A stretch of DNA of 64,000 bases from Siphonodentalium dalli. Lineage: Eukaryota; Mollusca; Scaphopoda; Gadilida; Siphonodentaliidae. Numbering within the stretch: the first letter of the stretch is position 1; each line of letters begins with the position of its first letter. Position numbers and translations under genes: made by a program. The notes under the pieces were generated by a model, which saw nothing but the letters and a program-made list of their open reading frames with translations, had not been told where the DNA came from and made no database searches. Positions 1 to 11,805 of this stretch are shown one piece after another. The DNA is taken from NCBI GenBank assembly GCA_032622095.1, contig CP136069.1, positions 11,614,036 through 11,678,035 of the forward strand, written 5' to 3'.

Positions 1-276
1 GTGGGCGACTGCATATACATACATGTATAGTTTAAGTCAGTATTGTATGGGGGATATTTTATAAGGCATATATTAAAAATGGGTTAAGATGTGGATGGAA
101 GATAAAATGACTGAGTGACATGTTAAGTGACTTTGTATGCGTATGTTTAGGCTATCGTTTTAGTATTTCAACAAATTTTCCCATTTTGACCAGCGTTTGT
201 CGAATTGTTCGTATAGGCATTTGCTATAATATGAAGTCTTTTCTAGTTTGTAGTAGTACTGAAGTTCTTGTATAAT

Positions 277-1025
277 TTAATTTAATTTTGGTAGTTCACA
301 CCTCACTTCAGATCGATAAATATAGTATGTTGCAAAAATAATGATGAAGCCTACAACGTCTTCTAATTGTTCATCTGTTGAGACTCTGAATATCACTGTA
401 AACTCCGTTAAGCAACTGGATCCACACTTGGCTAGTAACATTACATTTCCAGAATAGATGTAAGATAGTTTCTTTTTATGATCCACAGAACGTAAATAAA
501 ATGTCATTCGATAATTTAATTCGGTTCCTAGAATTCTGGTATTTATTCGATATTGGAAACATTTATATTTCGAATCAGAAGCGTGAATAAATGATTTTGT
601 CAGAACTGTAGACCAAAGTGTTTTGTTAATTTTTATCTCCAATTCTCATTCCCATTTTTTCCTGAAATTTCATGACATGTGTTTGTTGTATCAATTCATC
701 ATAAGTGTTTTTAGATTTACCCAAAAGTACTGTACTTAACTGGAATGGGATTAGTGGGTTCTTAGTGGTTGAATACTGTTTTTTTTGCACAGCTTTAATG
801 AATTGTTTGACACCTATAATCACCCTGTTGTATGGCAGGAAGTTGATTTTGCACTCGATTTGCCTTTCTAATACATCGATAGAAATAATAATGCCATTAT
901 GATCTATTAGGTCATTTACAAACATTAATTCTATTCTTTTCCAATTCCCGAGAAGAGAATTATTTATCTTTTGTGAAGATATTTCCGTTATCATATAGTA
1001 CGTTACCAAGAAGTTCTTATGTGGT
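277..1025 (-). pseudogene. Unrecognised protein-coding relic in two overlapping frames
   Basis: Two open frames follow each other on the minus strand. The first runs from about 1025 to 626 (roughly 130 codons) and the second from about 642 to 277 (about 121 codons). They overlap by some 17 nt at an A-rich stretch (GATAAAAATTAAC), so a single-base indel would explain the break. The codons look like ordinary protein: mixed hydrophobic and charged residues, with no low-complexity repeats. The first frame contains ELMFVNDLIDHNGIIISIDV; the second contains EFTVIFRVSTDEQLEDVVGF. A stop lies just upstream of the first frame and neither frame begins with a convincing ATG. This could therefore be an exon, a mobile-element fragment or a decayed gene. 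I recognise no family and assign no function. Confidence applies to the claim that this was once coding. Confidence 0.35.
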
Positions 1026-1622
1026 TATTGGCTTAATGGTATCGCAATATGATGCCCATGATATAAGTACCTCTGACCAGAAATGATTCCTAATCCTCTC
1101 ACTATATTGGCGAATTGTCATTGGACTTAAAAGGTACCATTTGAATGCTAAGAAGTTTTGAGAATACTTAAATAGAGACTATCATTTCCCAGATGATGCG
1201 ATAATGCGTTTGATCCAGATTATTTTCATTGAAGTTTTGAATGTCAACCATTTTACAGCCTCCAGTTGAAATATTTATTCACAACGAATGAATCAAAACA
1301 TCAATCAAGGCCCTGTAAAAAAGAAAATCTTCATAATTGTTCCTATCAGGAAGCCGTGACTCAGTTGGTTTAGTTTTTGGCGCATTAACATAGGCCAAAT
1401 TAACATTTACTGCAGATTGTTTTGGATATAGCCGAAGTGTTTTATTCTCTATTTGCTAAAATTATTAACTAAGCCTGAGATCTAGATACACAAATATAAA
1501 TATAGACTGATGGTGCCCTAGATACATGAATCCGACACCCATGTGTGTAATGGACGTTTACCGGGCTTAGCTCCAGCTTTTATATTATTTGAAGCCATGA
1601 TGCATTATCCACTTTATCGATA

Positions 1623-2143
1623 GACCAAGTATTCTCGGTCCACAACAGCTTGAGATATCAGTTGGGTTGATGCTGTTTTTGGACCGAGTCCAGTTCCGTT
1701 ACTCTTCTATAACAAACTTTCATTGAAAATACCTAATATATTTACACATGGAGCCTGGTAATCACGCGAAACCCTGAATGTGATTAATCACCCTTCATAC
1801 TGCTATATAATTTACCATGATAGAAAAGGGCATACTGATGACATGATTGTTTAATATATTGTTTCATGCATTTTCTGATATTGCAACAAATTGAAATTCT
1901 CTGGAAAACAATTTATAAATCTTGTTGCTTTGACATTCAACTGGCATCTGGTATATGCATGTTTGATATCATCATTCTGGGGGAAGGCTGCCCTCTGTTC
2001 ATATATGCACAGCATCCATTTAACCTAATCACAAGATTGTAGGTGTAAAGTCTGTTATAGAAGAGTAACGGGATGGGACTTGGTCCAAAACAGCATCAAC
2101 TCGACCGATAACCCAAACTGTTGTGGACCGAGAATACTTGGTC
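1623..2143. mobile_element. TA-flanked miniature inverted-repeat element with hairpin arms
   Basis: The left arm (1623-1713, beginning GACCAAGTATTCTCGGTCC) is repeated as its reverse complement at 2053-2143, and the element is flanked by TA on both sides. Each arm is itself partly self-complementary (GGTCCACAACAGC pairs with GCTGTTTTTGGACC). The ~340 bp centre has no coding potential. TA flanks are typical of Tc1/mariner-type insertion, but no transposase is present, so this is a non-autonomous element. Confidence 0.7.
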
Positions 2144-2174
2144 TAGTTTTCCAACTAAGCCATCGGATGCCATG

Positions 2175-2335
2175 GTTCTAATTTAGGACCACTGGTCCCT
2201 ATCATACCACTAAAGCACCTATAGTCTTACTATATTCAGATACCTTCATTGTTATGACTACGTAAGGACCACTGGTCACCGACACAGGATTAGACATAAC
2301 ACTATTAAAAGCACCTGTAATCTTACATATACCAT
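2175..2335. repeat. Imperfect direct duplication of about 85 bp
   Basis: AGGACCACTGGTC occurs at about 2184 and again near 2267. Each is followed, after a variable stretch, by a similar segment (AAAGCACCT..AG/ATCTTAC). This is a degenerate two-copy tandem repeat next to the preceding element. Confidence 0.45.
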
Positions 2336-2472
2336 ATAGAGAATACCTAGAGTTTTTGTTTGAATACCGAAATCTCATCAATGTCTGGAAAGAAATAAAA
2401 AAATTTCACTCGCGGCTTCGTGAACATTTGATATTTCTTTCCAGACACGAATAAGATGTTTGAGGTATTTAA

Positions 2473-2968
2473 CCCTTTCAGTGCCAGAGGCCGATGTCAT
2501 CGGCCCTAATTTACGGTCTGTAAAATCAGCCCTAAAAATAACTTAAAAGAAATTAAAATGTTTTTGTTTTTTTAGATTGATTTGTTTTTGGTTGAATTAT
2601 TATTTGGGTGTGCTTAAGCATGCTATAGCGAATTTAAAAACAAACTGGTTAAAACCTTAGGGGCATGTTATAACTCAAAACTATCACCAAGTATTCATAG
2701 TAATAATTTTGATGCCCATGAAAAACGTAAGATTCCCTGGCACTAAACCTACAAAATATGTCTTGTACTGAAAGAGTTAAAGATTATAAGAAAAAAATTA
2801 TTAAAATTGTTAAAAATTGTAAAAATAATAATAAATGATTAAAAATTGTTAGGCCAATGCATTCTCTTATATATGTGAGGCGACCTATGGTCGACTCGCA
2901 TATATTAGAGAATGCATTGGTACAGGGTATATTTGTTGATACAAAAATTGGACCTGGCACTGAAAGGG
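2473..2968. mobile_element. piggyBac-like miniature element (TTAA target site), copy 1
   Basis: The ends are CCCTTTCAGTGCCAG and CTGGCACTGAAAGGG. They are perfect inverted repeats and are flanked by TTAA at 2469-2472 and 2969-2972. A TTAA target site with ends starting CCC is the hallmark of piggyBac-type transposition. No transposase is encoded. The interior holds a palindrome at about 2852-2920 (arms GCCAATGCATTCTCTTATAT). An internal sequence near 2764-2779 (ACTGAAAGAGTTAA) resembles a second right end, so the element may be composite. Confidence 0.7.
2852..2920. repeat. 69 bp palindrome in piggyBac-like element, copy 1
   Basis: The near-perfect hairpin has arms starting GCCAATGCATTCTC and a centre around CGACCTATGGTCG. 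The same palindrome occurs twice more at 8472-8542 and 8661-8729. Confidence 0.75.
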
Positions 2969-3148
2969 TTAAACGAAACACTGTAGGTAATCTTTTTTAT
3001 TATATGCACCTTACTATAGTTGCTGAGCTATACATAATTTTTACTTTTAATATTACAGCAATTTGAGGAATAATTCCTACTAATCATAAGTGTGCAATTA
3101 CCTAGAACAAGCAAATGACTTGTGCACATAAATGAATCACCACAGTCG

Positions 3149-3618
3149 AAATATATAAATACCACACGCACAGGCCCCAGCTGCAGTGAGTGATAAGTAC
3201 CGAGTAGCTAATCAAAAACGCTGAATTGTTGACGACACATGAGTGTCAAAGTGTCTGTTTCAACTTTTTCTGTGGAAAGTGTTTGCTTGTTTTACTTCTG
3301 CCTTATACTTATGGTGGTTCTCCTGTGAACTGACGGATTAAATTATAAGAAATAACTGTTGTTTCTAATAAGCTTTTGGGTTGTAACTGATAAGTTTGCA
3401 GTTAATTTACTCGGGTAAACCACCGGCAGGCCAAAATGAAATATAACGAAACCTACAGTGAAATAAGGAAGTCATATTTCACTGTGGCTTCTAAGAGATA
3501 CAAAGATCTGTGTTCGGTAATTTCTCGCTATTTTATAGGCAATCATATAATAAATACAGATACCTTTATTGTTATGACTAATTTTGTGTCAGATACATAC
3601 AACTCCTCGAGCTATTAA
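3149..3618 (+). promoter_or_regulatory. Possible TATA promoter followed by a small open frame
   Basis: A TATATAAATA box lies at about 3149-3160. Less GC-poor sequence (CAGGCCCCAGCTGCAGTGAG) follows about 20-30 bp downstream, where a start site would sit. After a ~250 nt leader comes an ATG at 3436 in a fair context (GGCCAAAATGA), opening 60 codons to a stop at 3616-3618. A GTAATT inside the frame (near 3516) could be a splice donor. The peptide has no recognised domain. TATA-like strings are common by chance in AT-rich DNA, so this is only a candidate. Confidence 0.2.
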
Positions 3619-3619
3619 A

Positions 3620-6348
3620 AAAGAAAATATCATTAAATATCAACACAATGTCACAATCACTGATATTACATTTAGGATAAACAGAAGCACATATGGATGA
3701 TGCTGAAACTCTGGTGTCCATGTTGACTGTTCCATGAACAGTTAAGAACTGATAGTATATGGGGAGCCACATATCTGTGAATCCACACATGGATCCACAG
3801 TATTTGACAGATATTGTTTTCGACATTTATGCAGGACTGCAATATGCATATAGTCGCTGATTCATTGTAATCATATGGAAAACTGTTTGTGCCACTTCGT
3901 AAGTTGGCCAGATAATGCGACAAAAATATGCAAGATAATTGGATTCATCTCGCATGATTTGTCACATATATTAATATTATTTTATATACCATATCTTTTG
4001 TTGTGCGACCCACGACAAGAGTGAGATTATGATATGTTTTCCTCCAGCTAAGAATTTCAAACTGAAAATTTCAATTGAACCAGATCAAATGTCCATGTCC
4101 GAAAAGTTCTATGTTGGAAATTGAATTTTGCAACTGGTACCCCAAGAACTATCAGAAATGTCCATCCTAACACCGGCTCCCTAGGATGACCATAACGGTC
4201 TAACAATTTGGTCTCAAGTTTTAATAAAAATGTCGGATTTAAAAAAAATATACAGGACAAAATTTGGACGGCAGAACAAAATTGGAGGCATTTCTGCCAA
4301 TATATGTACTGCAATTTATTTTGACACATTTGTGTCAACAACGTTTTGGAATATAATTGGTAATATATACAATTACTGTGTCATGGACTCAAGGTCCTTT
4401 ATAAGAAATTACTTGTTTATTATTTTCAAAATCCGCACCAATTGTATTTAAACTCGAGACTACGTTATTCATTTCTGTGAACACGGAACACATGATTTCT
4501 GAATGTGAACATGTAACACCACCATTTTCGATGGGAAGCCAACGATTATTCAGTGTAACTGGCACGAGTATGAAAACAATCTGCTGGAACAGACTGAAAA
4601 GTAATGTTGTGTCCATACAAGAACAGCATGCTTCTTCAAACTTACTCCATCAAAGGATAAAAAAAACATACAAAAGAATCAAATTACAATTCATTATTCC
4701 ATCAGTGATTGGTTAGATGTGTTTAGAATTGTAAGACGACAAAACAAGCCCAACGAGAGCCCCACCTATATTGTGAAAATTGGATTAAAATCGCGAAAAT
4801 ACGAAAAGTCGATTTTTAATCCATTTTTTTTTTTTAAATGGGTAAACAGTTTTGCCAATGCTTTGGTACCATTATAATTTGCACTCGGGAAAAATCACGA
4901 AATATCAACAGTCCATTTTAAACCTAATTTCTGTTCTTTTGAAATGGCGGAATTGTTTTGTCTGTCGACTCGTTGCTGACATATCAGTATTCTTAACTCG
5001 TGGTTCACCGTCCAGTGATGTTCACCCTGTCAAAAAATCTAAATCATGGAAACAAGGATGGCCGCTTTTCGACCCAAGATGTTGTCGAAATGGTTGACAG
5101 TTTTTTCTTTGCCTAATTAGACCTGTCAGTTGAATAGTTAGCCGCGGACATCGAACTTGACAAAATTAAATCAAAATCACAAAAATCGAAAAGTCAATAT
5201 TCTACCGTAATATTGAATAACATAGGTTAATGATTTTGCTGAAACAAGCTATTGATTCTGTTTATAAATCTTAAATGCAATATAGGTTTTGTAAAATTAG
5301 CTTACAACCCAAACACATCTTGAAGGTTTCCCATCGTCACAATGTTTCAACATCAACCTGGAAATTGTTTTCTTCAACACACAAACATCAATAACACACT
5401 GACAAGAAAACACAAATTGTTAATTATATATAATTATTGAAGGGAGACCCGATTTATTGACCAGGGGCACCCCCAGATCATGTCATGTATCTCTACTCTG
5501 GCTCTGCCCATGGAGATCATACTCCACAAGTTCAAATACTGGGATCCTTTTGCATGTAATATATTACTTACTTAATACCGGTGCAGAAAGTGAAGGTCCC
5601 AGCTCGAGATTGCATGATTTAGGTAATTTAAAGCCAAATGGCGGTTTGCGCTCCGAAATACACATAATATTATTCGCTTTTGAATTTTTCTCAGTATATT
5701 AAATAGGTCGATAAATATCTGAACTACCTTTCTACGAGCATTATGTAACCCAAAATGACGTATTTAAGTAATACAAAATACAACTGTGAATACGGTGTTT
5801 GGGTCCAAAACAGAAAACAGCCAATTGCATAACATGGAACAGAAAGACCGTTTCGTAGTAGTCTATTACTGATATGGTAGCATAAAGAGCGTTTGTCTGA
5901 CTGGCGAAAAGTTGTAAGTGGCTGAAAAATGGCTGTGACTTTGGCAAAGTGTTTTTCAGAGCATATAGCAATAGTTCTTTTATTTATCGACCTATTGTAT
6001 CTGTCGCTCCAAATTACGTAGGAAAAATTGGAGGTTCGAATTAGCAATGTCCCTTTAAGGTAGCCAATTTATCTTTCTGTCACTGACAATCATGGATAAT
6101 CCCGATTAATCAATTCAATATTTATTGCGATAATTGGATCACAAAAGACACAACAATCATGCAATCTAGCTGGAGCTGGAACCACCCCATACTGTGAAAT
6201 ATTTCATCTCTTCCAGAAATAGAGCCTTGTATAGTATTGTGCAAAATTTAGCACACTACTATACCAAACTCGTATGCAAAAGGCAATAATGAAGACATGA
6301 AACAATCTCGAGAAAAAAATACATACACGTATCCACCAATTTACTAAA
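3620..6348. other. No gene recognised
   Basis: Only short, unconvincing open frames and AT-rich sequence. Two segments (about 4777-4830 and 5160-5210) share CGAAAAGTC-type motifs and may be old copies of one repeat. Confidence 0.5.
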
Positions 6349-6605
6349 GCCAAGCCTTGAAATAGTGTGTCTGTCATTTGCAGAATGAGGTCCCAAGAGG
6401 GTGAATTTAGTGATGCTACCCCGCATAGCGGGCTAGCATCACCAAATTCACCCTCTGGGAACCTCATTCTGCTTAGGTTTAAGCAAAATGAGGTCCCCAG
6501 AGTTTGAATTTGGTGATGCTAGCCGCTATGCGGGGTAGCATAACTAAATTCACCCTCTGGGGACCTCATTCTGCAAATGACAGAGACACTATTTCAAGGC
6601 TTGAC
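6349..6605. mobile_element. Nested four-way palindrome (MITE-like)
   Basis: The outer arms (CAAGCCTTGAAATAGTGT at about 6351 and its complement ending near 6604) pair across the whole element. Each half (about 6381-6473 and 6483-6574) is also a hairpin in its own right, built from GAATGAGGTCCC, GGTGAATTTAGTGATGCTA and a GC-rich turn (CCGCATAGCGG). The centre GCTTAGGTTTAAGC is palindromic too. The four GGTGAATTT-type blocks can therefore pair in more than one way. It is non-coding. Confidence 0.75.
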
Positions 6606-7492
6606 TAAGGCGTGTCCAAATGAAATTAAATCATAACAGTCAATTTTATTTCACAGGAACAACGTCACTGCGAAGTGGAAACATTCAGTTGAATTCACCA
6701 TGTAGTACAGTTTCGGATTTTCGTGCATTCGAATCAAAAACTATTTCGGTTTATTGAACTAGATTTCAACACATTTTTGTGACGATTATGTTTCTCTTAA
6801 ACTGTTTATCGGTAAGTCGATAATCATATTTGTTCTCAGTAAAACGAGTTGTACTTGATTTCTATTAATGTCTTATGAGGAAATTTGAACAGTCCCTCAT
6901 TTGGTGTTGGTATGATACGGTTATGTAGTATGCATGCTACAAGTTTGAATTGTTCCATGAAATATAATAAATAGAGCATGTCTTCGCTTCGCGCCATGAC
7001 TGATACCCAAACACACTGGGCACTATACCACGCAGTCAACGCAAAGCCATGCTCTATTTATAAAATAGATTATTAAGGAACATGTTTTTCACAAATAAAT
7101 ATGTTCCCTACAGAATCAAAAAGTTCCCATGTTTATAATGGGTCAAGTTCTGTGGTTATATATTGTGGACTAGCTAAAACAGGCTTTGGGAGCCTTTATT
7201 CAGCGGCGTAGAGGCACATTTTGATATTTTAAAACTTTTTATTTAAGAAAAACAGATTATTTATTTAAATTTTGTAATTCTTTTTTAGATTTGAACTCCT
7301 TCTCAATTTAACAAAAACAAACTTTCTTTAAATCAAATGTTTAAAAACAAATGCCATTATAACATTCGCCGGGGTACCCCAAGTCACCACACCAAGCTTG
7401 ATTCAAAGTTATATCGGACCGGAAGTCTGGGAGAAAAATCGATAACAGACAGACGGATAGATCGACAGATCATGACTAATCAGGCTCATCTA
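6606..7492. other. No gene recognised
   Basis: AT-rich DNA with no supported feature. A short open frame on the minus strand (6836-7039) shows no domain. Confidence 0.5.
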
Positions 7493-7705
7493 CAGTAATG
7501 CTCTAAATAATCAACTCCTTAACCACAGCACAATTATGGGTAACTTTTCAGGATTTAGTCGGAAATATGGCTTGTTGCCATTCATCGGAAAGCTCTCACC
7601 GAGAGCTTCCCAATGAATGGCAACAAACCATATTTCTGACTAAATCCTGAAAAATTACCAATAATTCTGCTGTGGTTAAGGAGTCGATTAATTATGGCAT
7701 TACTG
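7493..7705. mobile_element. Tc1/mariner-like MITE, copy 1
   Basis: The ends are CAGTAATGCTCTAAATAATC and its near complement GATTAATTATGGCATTACTG, flanked by TA at 7491-7492 and 7706-7707. The arms are about 100 bp each, so nearly the whole element folds on itself around GGAAAGCTCTCACCGAGAGC. A second copy is at 16983-17213. No protein is encoded. Confidence 0.8.
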
Positions 7706-7889
7706 TATATAGGTAGGCTCCTGGTCCGGATTTGGGTGCACAAAATGGACCATCACTTTGACATCAGATCATGATAGCAGAATAGTTAATTGATTATTTT
7801 TTTCGGTCAAGTGATTTGCTCGTGGTCATTTATACGCCATTTTCCATTTATTAAATTATTTGTAGATCTACCCATACTATAGTAAGGTA

Positions 7890-8310
7890 TACCTAGTGTC
7901 GATGTCCGAATTGAGCGCTCGGCATTCGCCATATGTAGACACTTATGCATGTTGTGATAACTCAAACATTTTCTATCCGATCAGAACCAGATTTCATAAA
8001 TAAGTTTCCCGAAATACAGATCGAGTTCGAATATGAGTTTGATCTGAGTTTCTTTTTCACGGAGTTATGCTCCTTTTCGACGTAGAATTCACGCATGTTG
8101 CAATAACTAAAAACAAATTATTTGATCAAAACCAAATTTGGTATGAGAGTTTCTCAGCTCAAAATACAGATCGAGTTCGTCCGATATATTTTAAAGGAAT
8201 TATCGCCCTTTTTTTCAAAAACAAATTTGAAATGTTTTATATATTGAACTCCTTGCTCAATTTAACAAAATCAATTTTTATTGTTAACTTTTATAATAAA
8301 AAATAAACGA
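7890..8310 (+). repeat. Dispersed repeat family A, copy 1
   Basis: The text AAATACAGATCGAGTTCG, GTAGAATTCACGC and CGATCAGAACCAGATTT matches, in reverse complement, the sequence at about 30690-31040. A shorter relative is near 53800-53930. It is an old interspersed repeat with no open frame. Confidence 0.55.
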
Positions 8311-8471
8311 ATTAAAACATTAACCCTTTACCCAACAAAACGGCCAAAAACGCCCAAATAAAGCTTCAACAGCCTAAAATATCTTCGGTCTGTCTCAATA
8401 ACACCATACAAATATGGATATCATTGGAACCGGTTCATTGACCACATTTTGATGGTTAAAGTTATGCCCTG

Positions 8472-8542
8472 TGCCAATGCATTCTCTTATATATGCGAGT
8501 TGACCATAGGTCGCCTCGCATATATAAGAGAATGCATTGGCC
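8472..8542. repeat. Palindrome in piggyBac-like element, copy 2a
   Basis: Same hairpin as 2852-2920, reversed (centre TGACCATAGGTCG). Confidence 0.75.
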
Positions 8543-8660
8543 TAAAAAAAAATGTTCTTACATTCTTTAACAATTATATATTTTTTCTTACATTTTTTAA
8601 CAATTGTTATAATATTTTTCTACATTCTTTGACAATTTTATCATTTTTAATATGTGTTAA

Positions 8661-8729
8661 GCCAATGCATTCTCTTATATATGCGAGGCGACCTATGGTC
8701 AACTCGCATATAAAAGAGAATGAATTGGC
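8661..8729. repeat. Palindrome in piggyBac-like element, copy 2b
   Basis: Same hairpin as 2852-2920 in the same orientation (centre CGACCTATGGTCA). It has one arm mismatch (GAATTGG for GCATTGG). Confidence 0.75.
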
Positions 8730-8761
8730 ACAGGGCCATTCTGTTGGGTAAAGGGTTTAAC

Positions 8762-9460
8762 CACCAAGCTGTTAAATGTGACATTACGTGAGGGGTTCTT
8801 TGATGGTGGGTATTCAAATTGCTAAAATTTGATGGACGTGTCAAAAAGAACCATATCTGGTATCACACTTCCAGGTGACCCAAGTTATACTGTATCTCTT
8901 TCTTGCTCTGAGAACAATAACACCAATAAGCATGGATAATTACTAGACCAGGTGATATGTCAGATTTAATCTCCTCGGACATATTTGAATAAACAAATTC
9001 CACAGCTTGGATACTATTGTTCAAGTCTACTGGTGTGTCTTAACCACCCCTTAAGCAGGTGAATCTAATTAACGAGAACAATGGAGCTTAACTGTAGGTC
9101 CATGGCTGTTTGGACTTACACTGTATCAAACAGGGCCAGAGATAGGAGATTTAACCCATTCCATCAGATTCCATGTCTTCTAACATTTTCCAGTATCAAA
9201 TAACAATATTATTGTGAAATGGCAATTTGCAACAATACAAATAGAACTGTTTACACTATGATAGTGATGACAGGCTCGATGGTTTAGATATTATATTAAC
9301 CATTTTCATTTGACCCATACATTCTAATAATTTGTGTTTTTATGTACATTTGTCTATACTACTTTAGTACATAACAGTATACTCTATAATTCAACATCAC
9401 ATCTCTACATTATGATTCCGATCATAGCTATTTCCTATCGTCAAGGGATGGGTTCAACAT
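8762..9460. other. No gene recognised
   Basis: No feature supported. Confidence 0.5.
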
Positions 9461-9466
9461 CTGCTG

Positions 9467-9538
9467 ATAGTTATCGGCCTCTCGTCTTTACAATTAATTG
9501 CCTTGTATTGGCCTCTCGTCTTTACAAGTAATTGCCTT
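9467..9538. repeat. Two-copy 33 bp direct repeat
   Basis: GGCCTCTCGTCTTTACAA followed by TTGCCTTGTAT is present twice in tandem. The two copies differ at about one or two bases, so the duplication is recent. Confidence 0.75.
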
Positions 9539-9556
9539 GTATACAGTGTTTACAGG

Positions 9557-9564
9557 TGACGTCA
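9557..9564. promoter_or_regulatory. Full CRE palindrome TGACGTCA
   Basis: A perfect cAMP-response/ATF site 113 bp upstream of the THAP-like ATG, followed by locally GC-richer sequence (GCGGCAGCGGCCATGAC). The position and composition would suit a promoter. No expression evidence is available. Confidence 0.35.
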
Positions 9565-9676
9565 CGCATCCCAGTGTGCATAGCGGCAGCGGCCATGACA
9601 TGGGTAGTGATTATGTAAACAATCGCCAGATACGCACGTGATTCTCATAATATTTTGTGTGTTATCGTAATTAATC

Positions 9677-9860
9677 ATGGCGCATAACTGTTTCGTTGGG
9701 GGTTGTTCACACACAAGCAAGGAGAAAGATGAAAACGACAAATCTATTTAGTCTTTTCACACAATACGTTCGATAAATTCGCACCAAGGACAAACAACTT
9801 TGGAGTATTTTTTCGATAAACAATTGTATATATGTATGGAGTTAGATAAATGGCTATGAT
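9677..9860 (+). pseudogene. THAP-like zinc-finger start, broken
   Basis: An ATG at 9677 opens MAHNCFVGGCSHTSKEKDEN. The spacing C-x4-C within the first ten residues, followed by a polar stretch, matches the start of THAP DNA-binding domains. THAP domains are C2CH zinc fingers found in P-element-type transposases and in host transcription factors. The frame stops at a TAG (9749-9751), but reading on gives SFHTIR, which resembles the conserved SFHRFP segment that follows in THAP domains. A later frame has RTKDKQLW, where a THAP tryptophan is expected. The remaining C-x2-H pair and AVPTIF-type motif are not seen. Best read as the decayed first exon of a THAP gene or P-like transposon; chance similarity is possible because the match is short. 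Confidence 0.3.
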
Positions 9861-11805
9861 TGAGAATCCAAACAGACATCACAACGAACGATTTAGTGAA
9901 ACAGGTTAATTTAACAAAAAAAGAATGGTGGCCATCTTGCAATTAAAAATGGCGGATGAAATGAGCACGAACCAGCTCACCTTGCCAAAAAAATCTATCA
10001 TGAGCTGATCAGTTATGTCCCTTGGTTTTCACACACAAAATACCTTATTTTAACCATTTTTACTAAACAATGACAGCGATTATAGAACTGAGAAGTATTT
10101 GACATAGAACAAAAAGTTATAGTAATTACCAAAAAATAGTGTTTAAAAGTCCAGATGACAACATCCGGGGGCGGTGAATGCAGGGGGTGGGGTCTGACAA
10201 ACAATTCCGTACACAGGCCCGGGGTGGTGGATCGTCTGGAGCCAAGAAAACCCCATTATCCGGTGCTTGCAAACTTTATCCTGATGGGTTTTTTCCTAAT
10301 TTAAAAATACTGAGACTGTTCTATTGTTCAGCAGCCTAAATTTAACACCATTTTGATTGGAAGGTGAATATATATATACATGTATGTTGCAATACTGAGA
10401 CGCTTTACTTTGCTTTAGATTGAACTGATGTCTTAAGTCTATTCCAGTATGTGTGTATCGTTGTCTAACATGGACAATAACATCAGTTTTGAGGGAATAA
10501 TTTATAATTAACTCGATCAATATTTAGCAACAAAATATATTTTCCTAATATGTAAAACTTAGACAGTATCATATCCTGTTAATATAGAATTAACATGATC
10601 TCAGTTATCCTGGTGTAACTACTAGATATGATACAATCTGCAGTAATTCAATTGATGCAGATTGATGCATAAGCTCAATATTCAATGCCTTATGACATTA
10701 GTGATCAAAAGCCAGGTATAATCAATAAGTTTTCCATAGCATAATAGATTCTACATAATTATGCACCCATAATCTATCAAAATAACATTGGCCAAATACA
10801 TGCAGATGTACAAGATATACATATTCTATTCCTTTTTGAAATTATATTTTAAAAAACACAAGATAGAACTATCACATTGGCGGGCACCATGGGTTTTATG
10901 ACAATAATTGTTACTATATATCGCTTGAAATCATCAAAGGGGTACCATTCTATTTAAATAAAAAAATTAGGTGCAAATTAGCAAAGTCATCTAAGATCTG
11001 CAGGTATACGCTGAAAAATATCATATCCGCTGCACGGTTAACATGGAAATAACTTTATAGCTGCATCAAATAGTCTATCACTGCTGTGATCGCTGAGAGA
11101 TCGTTCGTACATTAATCAGCAATAATGCCTAAATATTCCAATTGTTAGTTGACAAACGTAATTTTCATTAAAAAGCAGCTACATATGTAAACATTATAGA
11201 AAAAGGGGTGGGTTGCTGGATAAGTACATTGGAGAAATAGAATTTATGTATACCCGTTTGACTTTGTGTTCTATGTCAATACCTTCAATTAGACACATGA
11301 TTTTATTTCTCAGTTGTACACAAAGCTTATTGTTCAGACAGTCCATTCAGTAGTTTGTTTAAAAGTTGATTTTAGAACATCCAATACGCACATGATTGGA
11401 TAGCAAAATATACTCAATCGGGATTCACAATTAGTTAGTGATTGCTATTATTCACAGTAACCCTGAGCCACGCGAGGTTAGAATTGGTGTTAGGATTATT
11501 GTCGAAACAACCGGGAAATTTGAAGAAGTGTTTTAAAGGGCATTTCCAAAACCCCAACCATGCCCACCCACCCATCCACCCACCCAATAAGATACTTTGA
11601 CGTATGTCGGACCAAAGTTGATCACTTTTGGTGTTGTCACGTAGTAAATTAGTTCATACAAATATCTGTTATTCCGTCGAAGAACGTTCTATATAGAGTT
11701 ATCACCCTTCCGATTAACCCAGATACTCATTATAATATGAAATATAATCCAAGCATTGCGTGGCACATGTTATTGCGGTTGAATAGCGATCGCTATCCCT
11801 GATTA
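9861..11805. other. No gene recognised
   Basis: AT-rich DNA. A short CCCA-rich tract lies at about 11560-11588. Nothing else is supported. Confidence 0.5.

Larger units (their letters stand above)
8324..8756. mobile_element. piggyBac-like miniature element (TTAA), copy 2
   Basis: The ends CCCTTTACCCAACA (8324) and TGTTGGGTAAAGGG (to 8755) are inverted repeats flanked by TTAA at 8320-8323 and 8757-8760, with one extra T at the right end. The centre carries two copies of the same palindrome found in copy 1 (8472-8542 and 8661-8729), placed in opposite orientation around an AT-rich spacer. It is non-autonomous. Confidence 0.7.
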
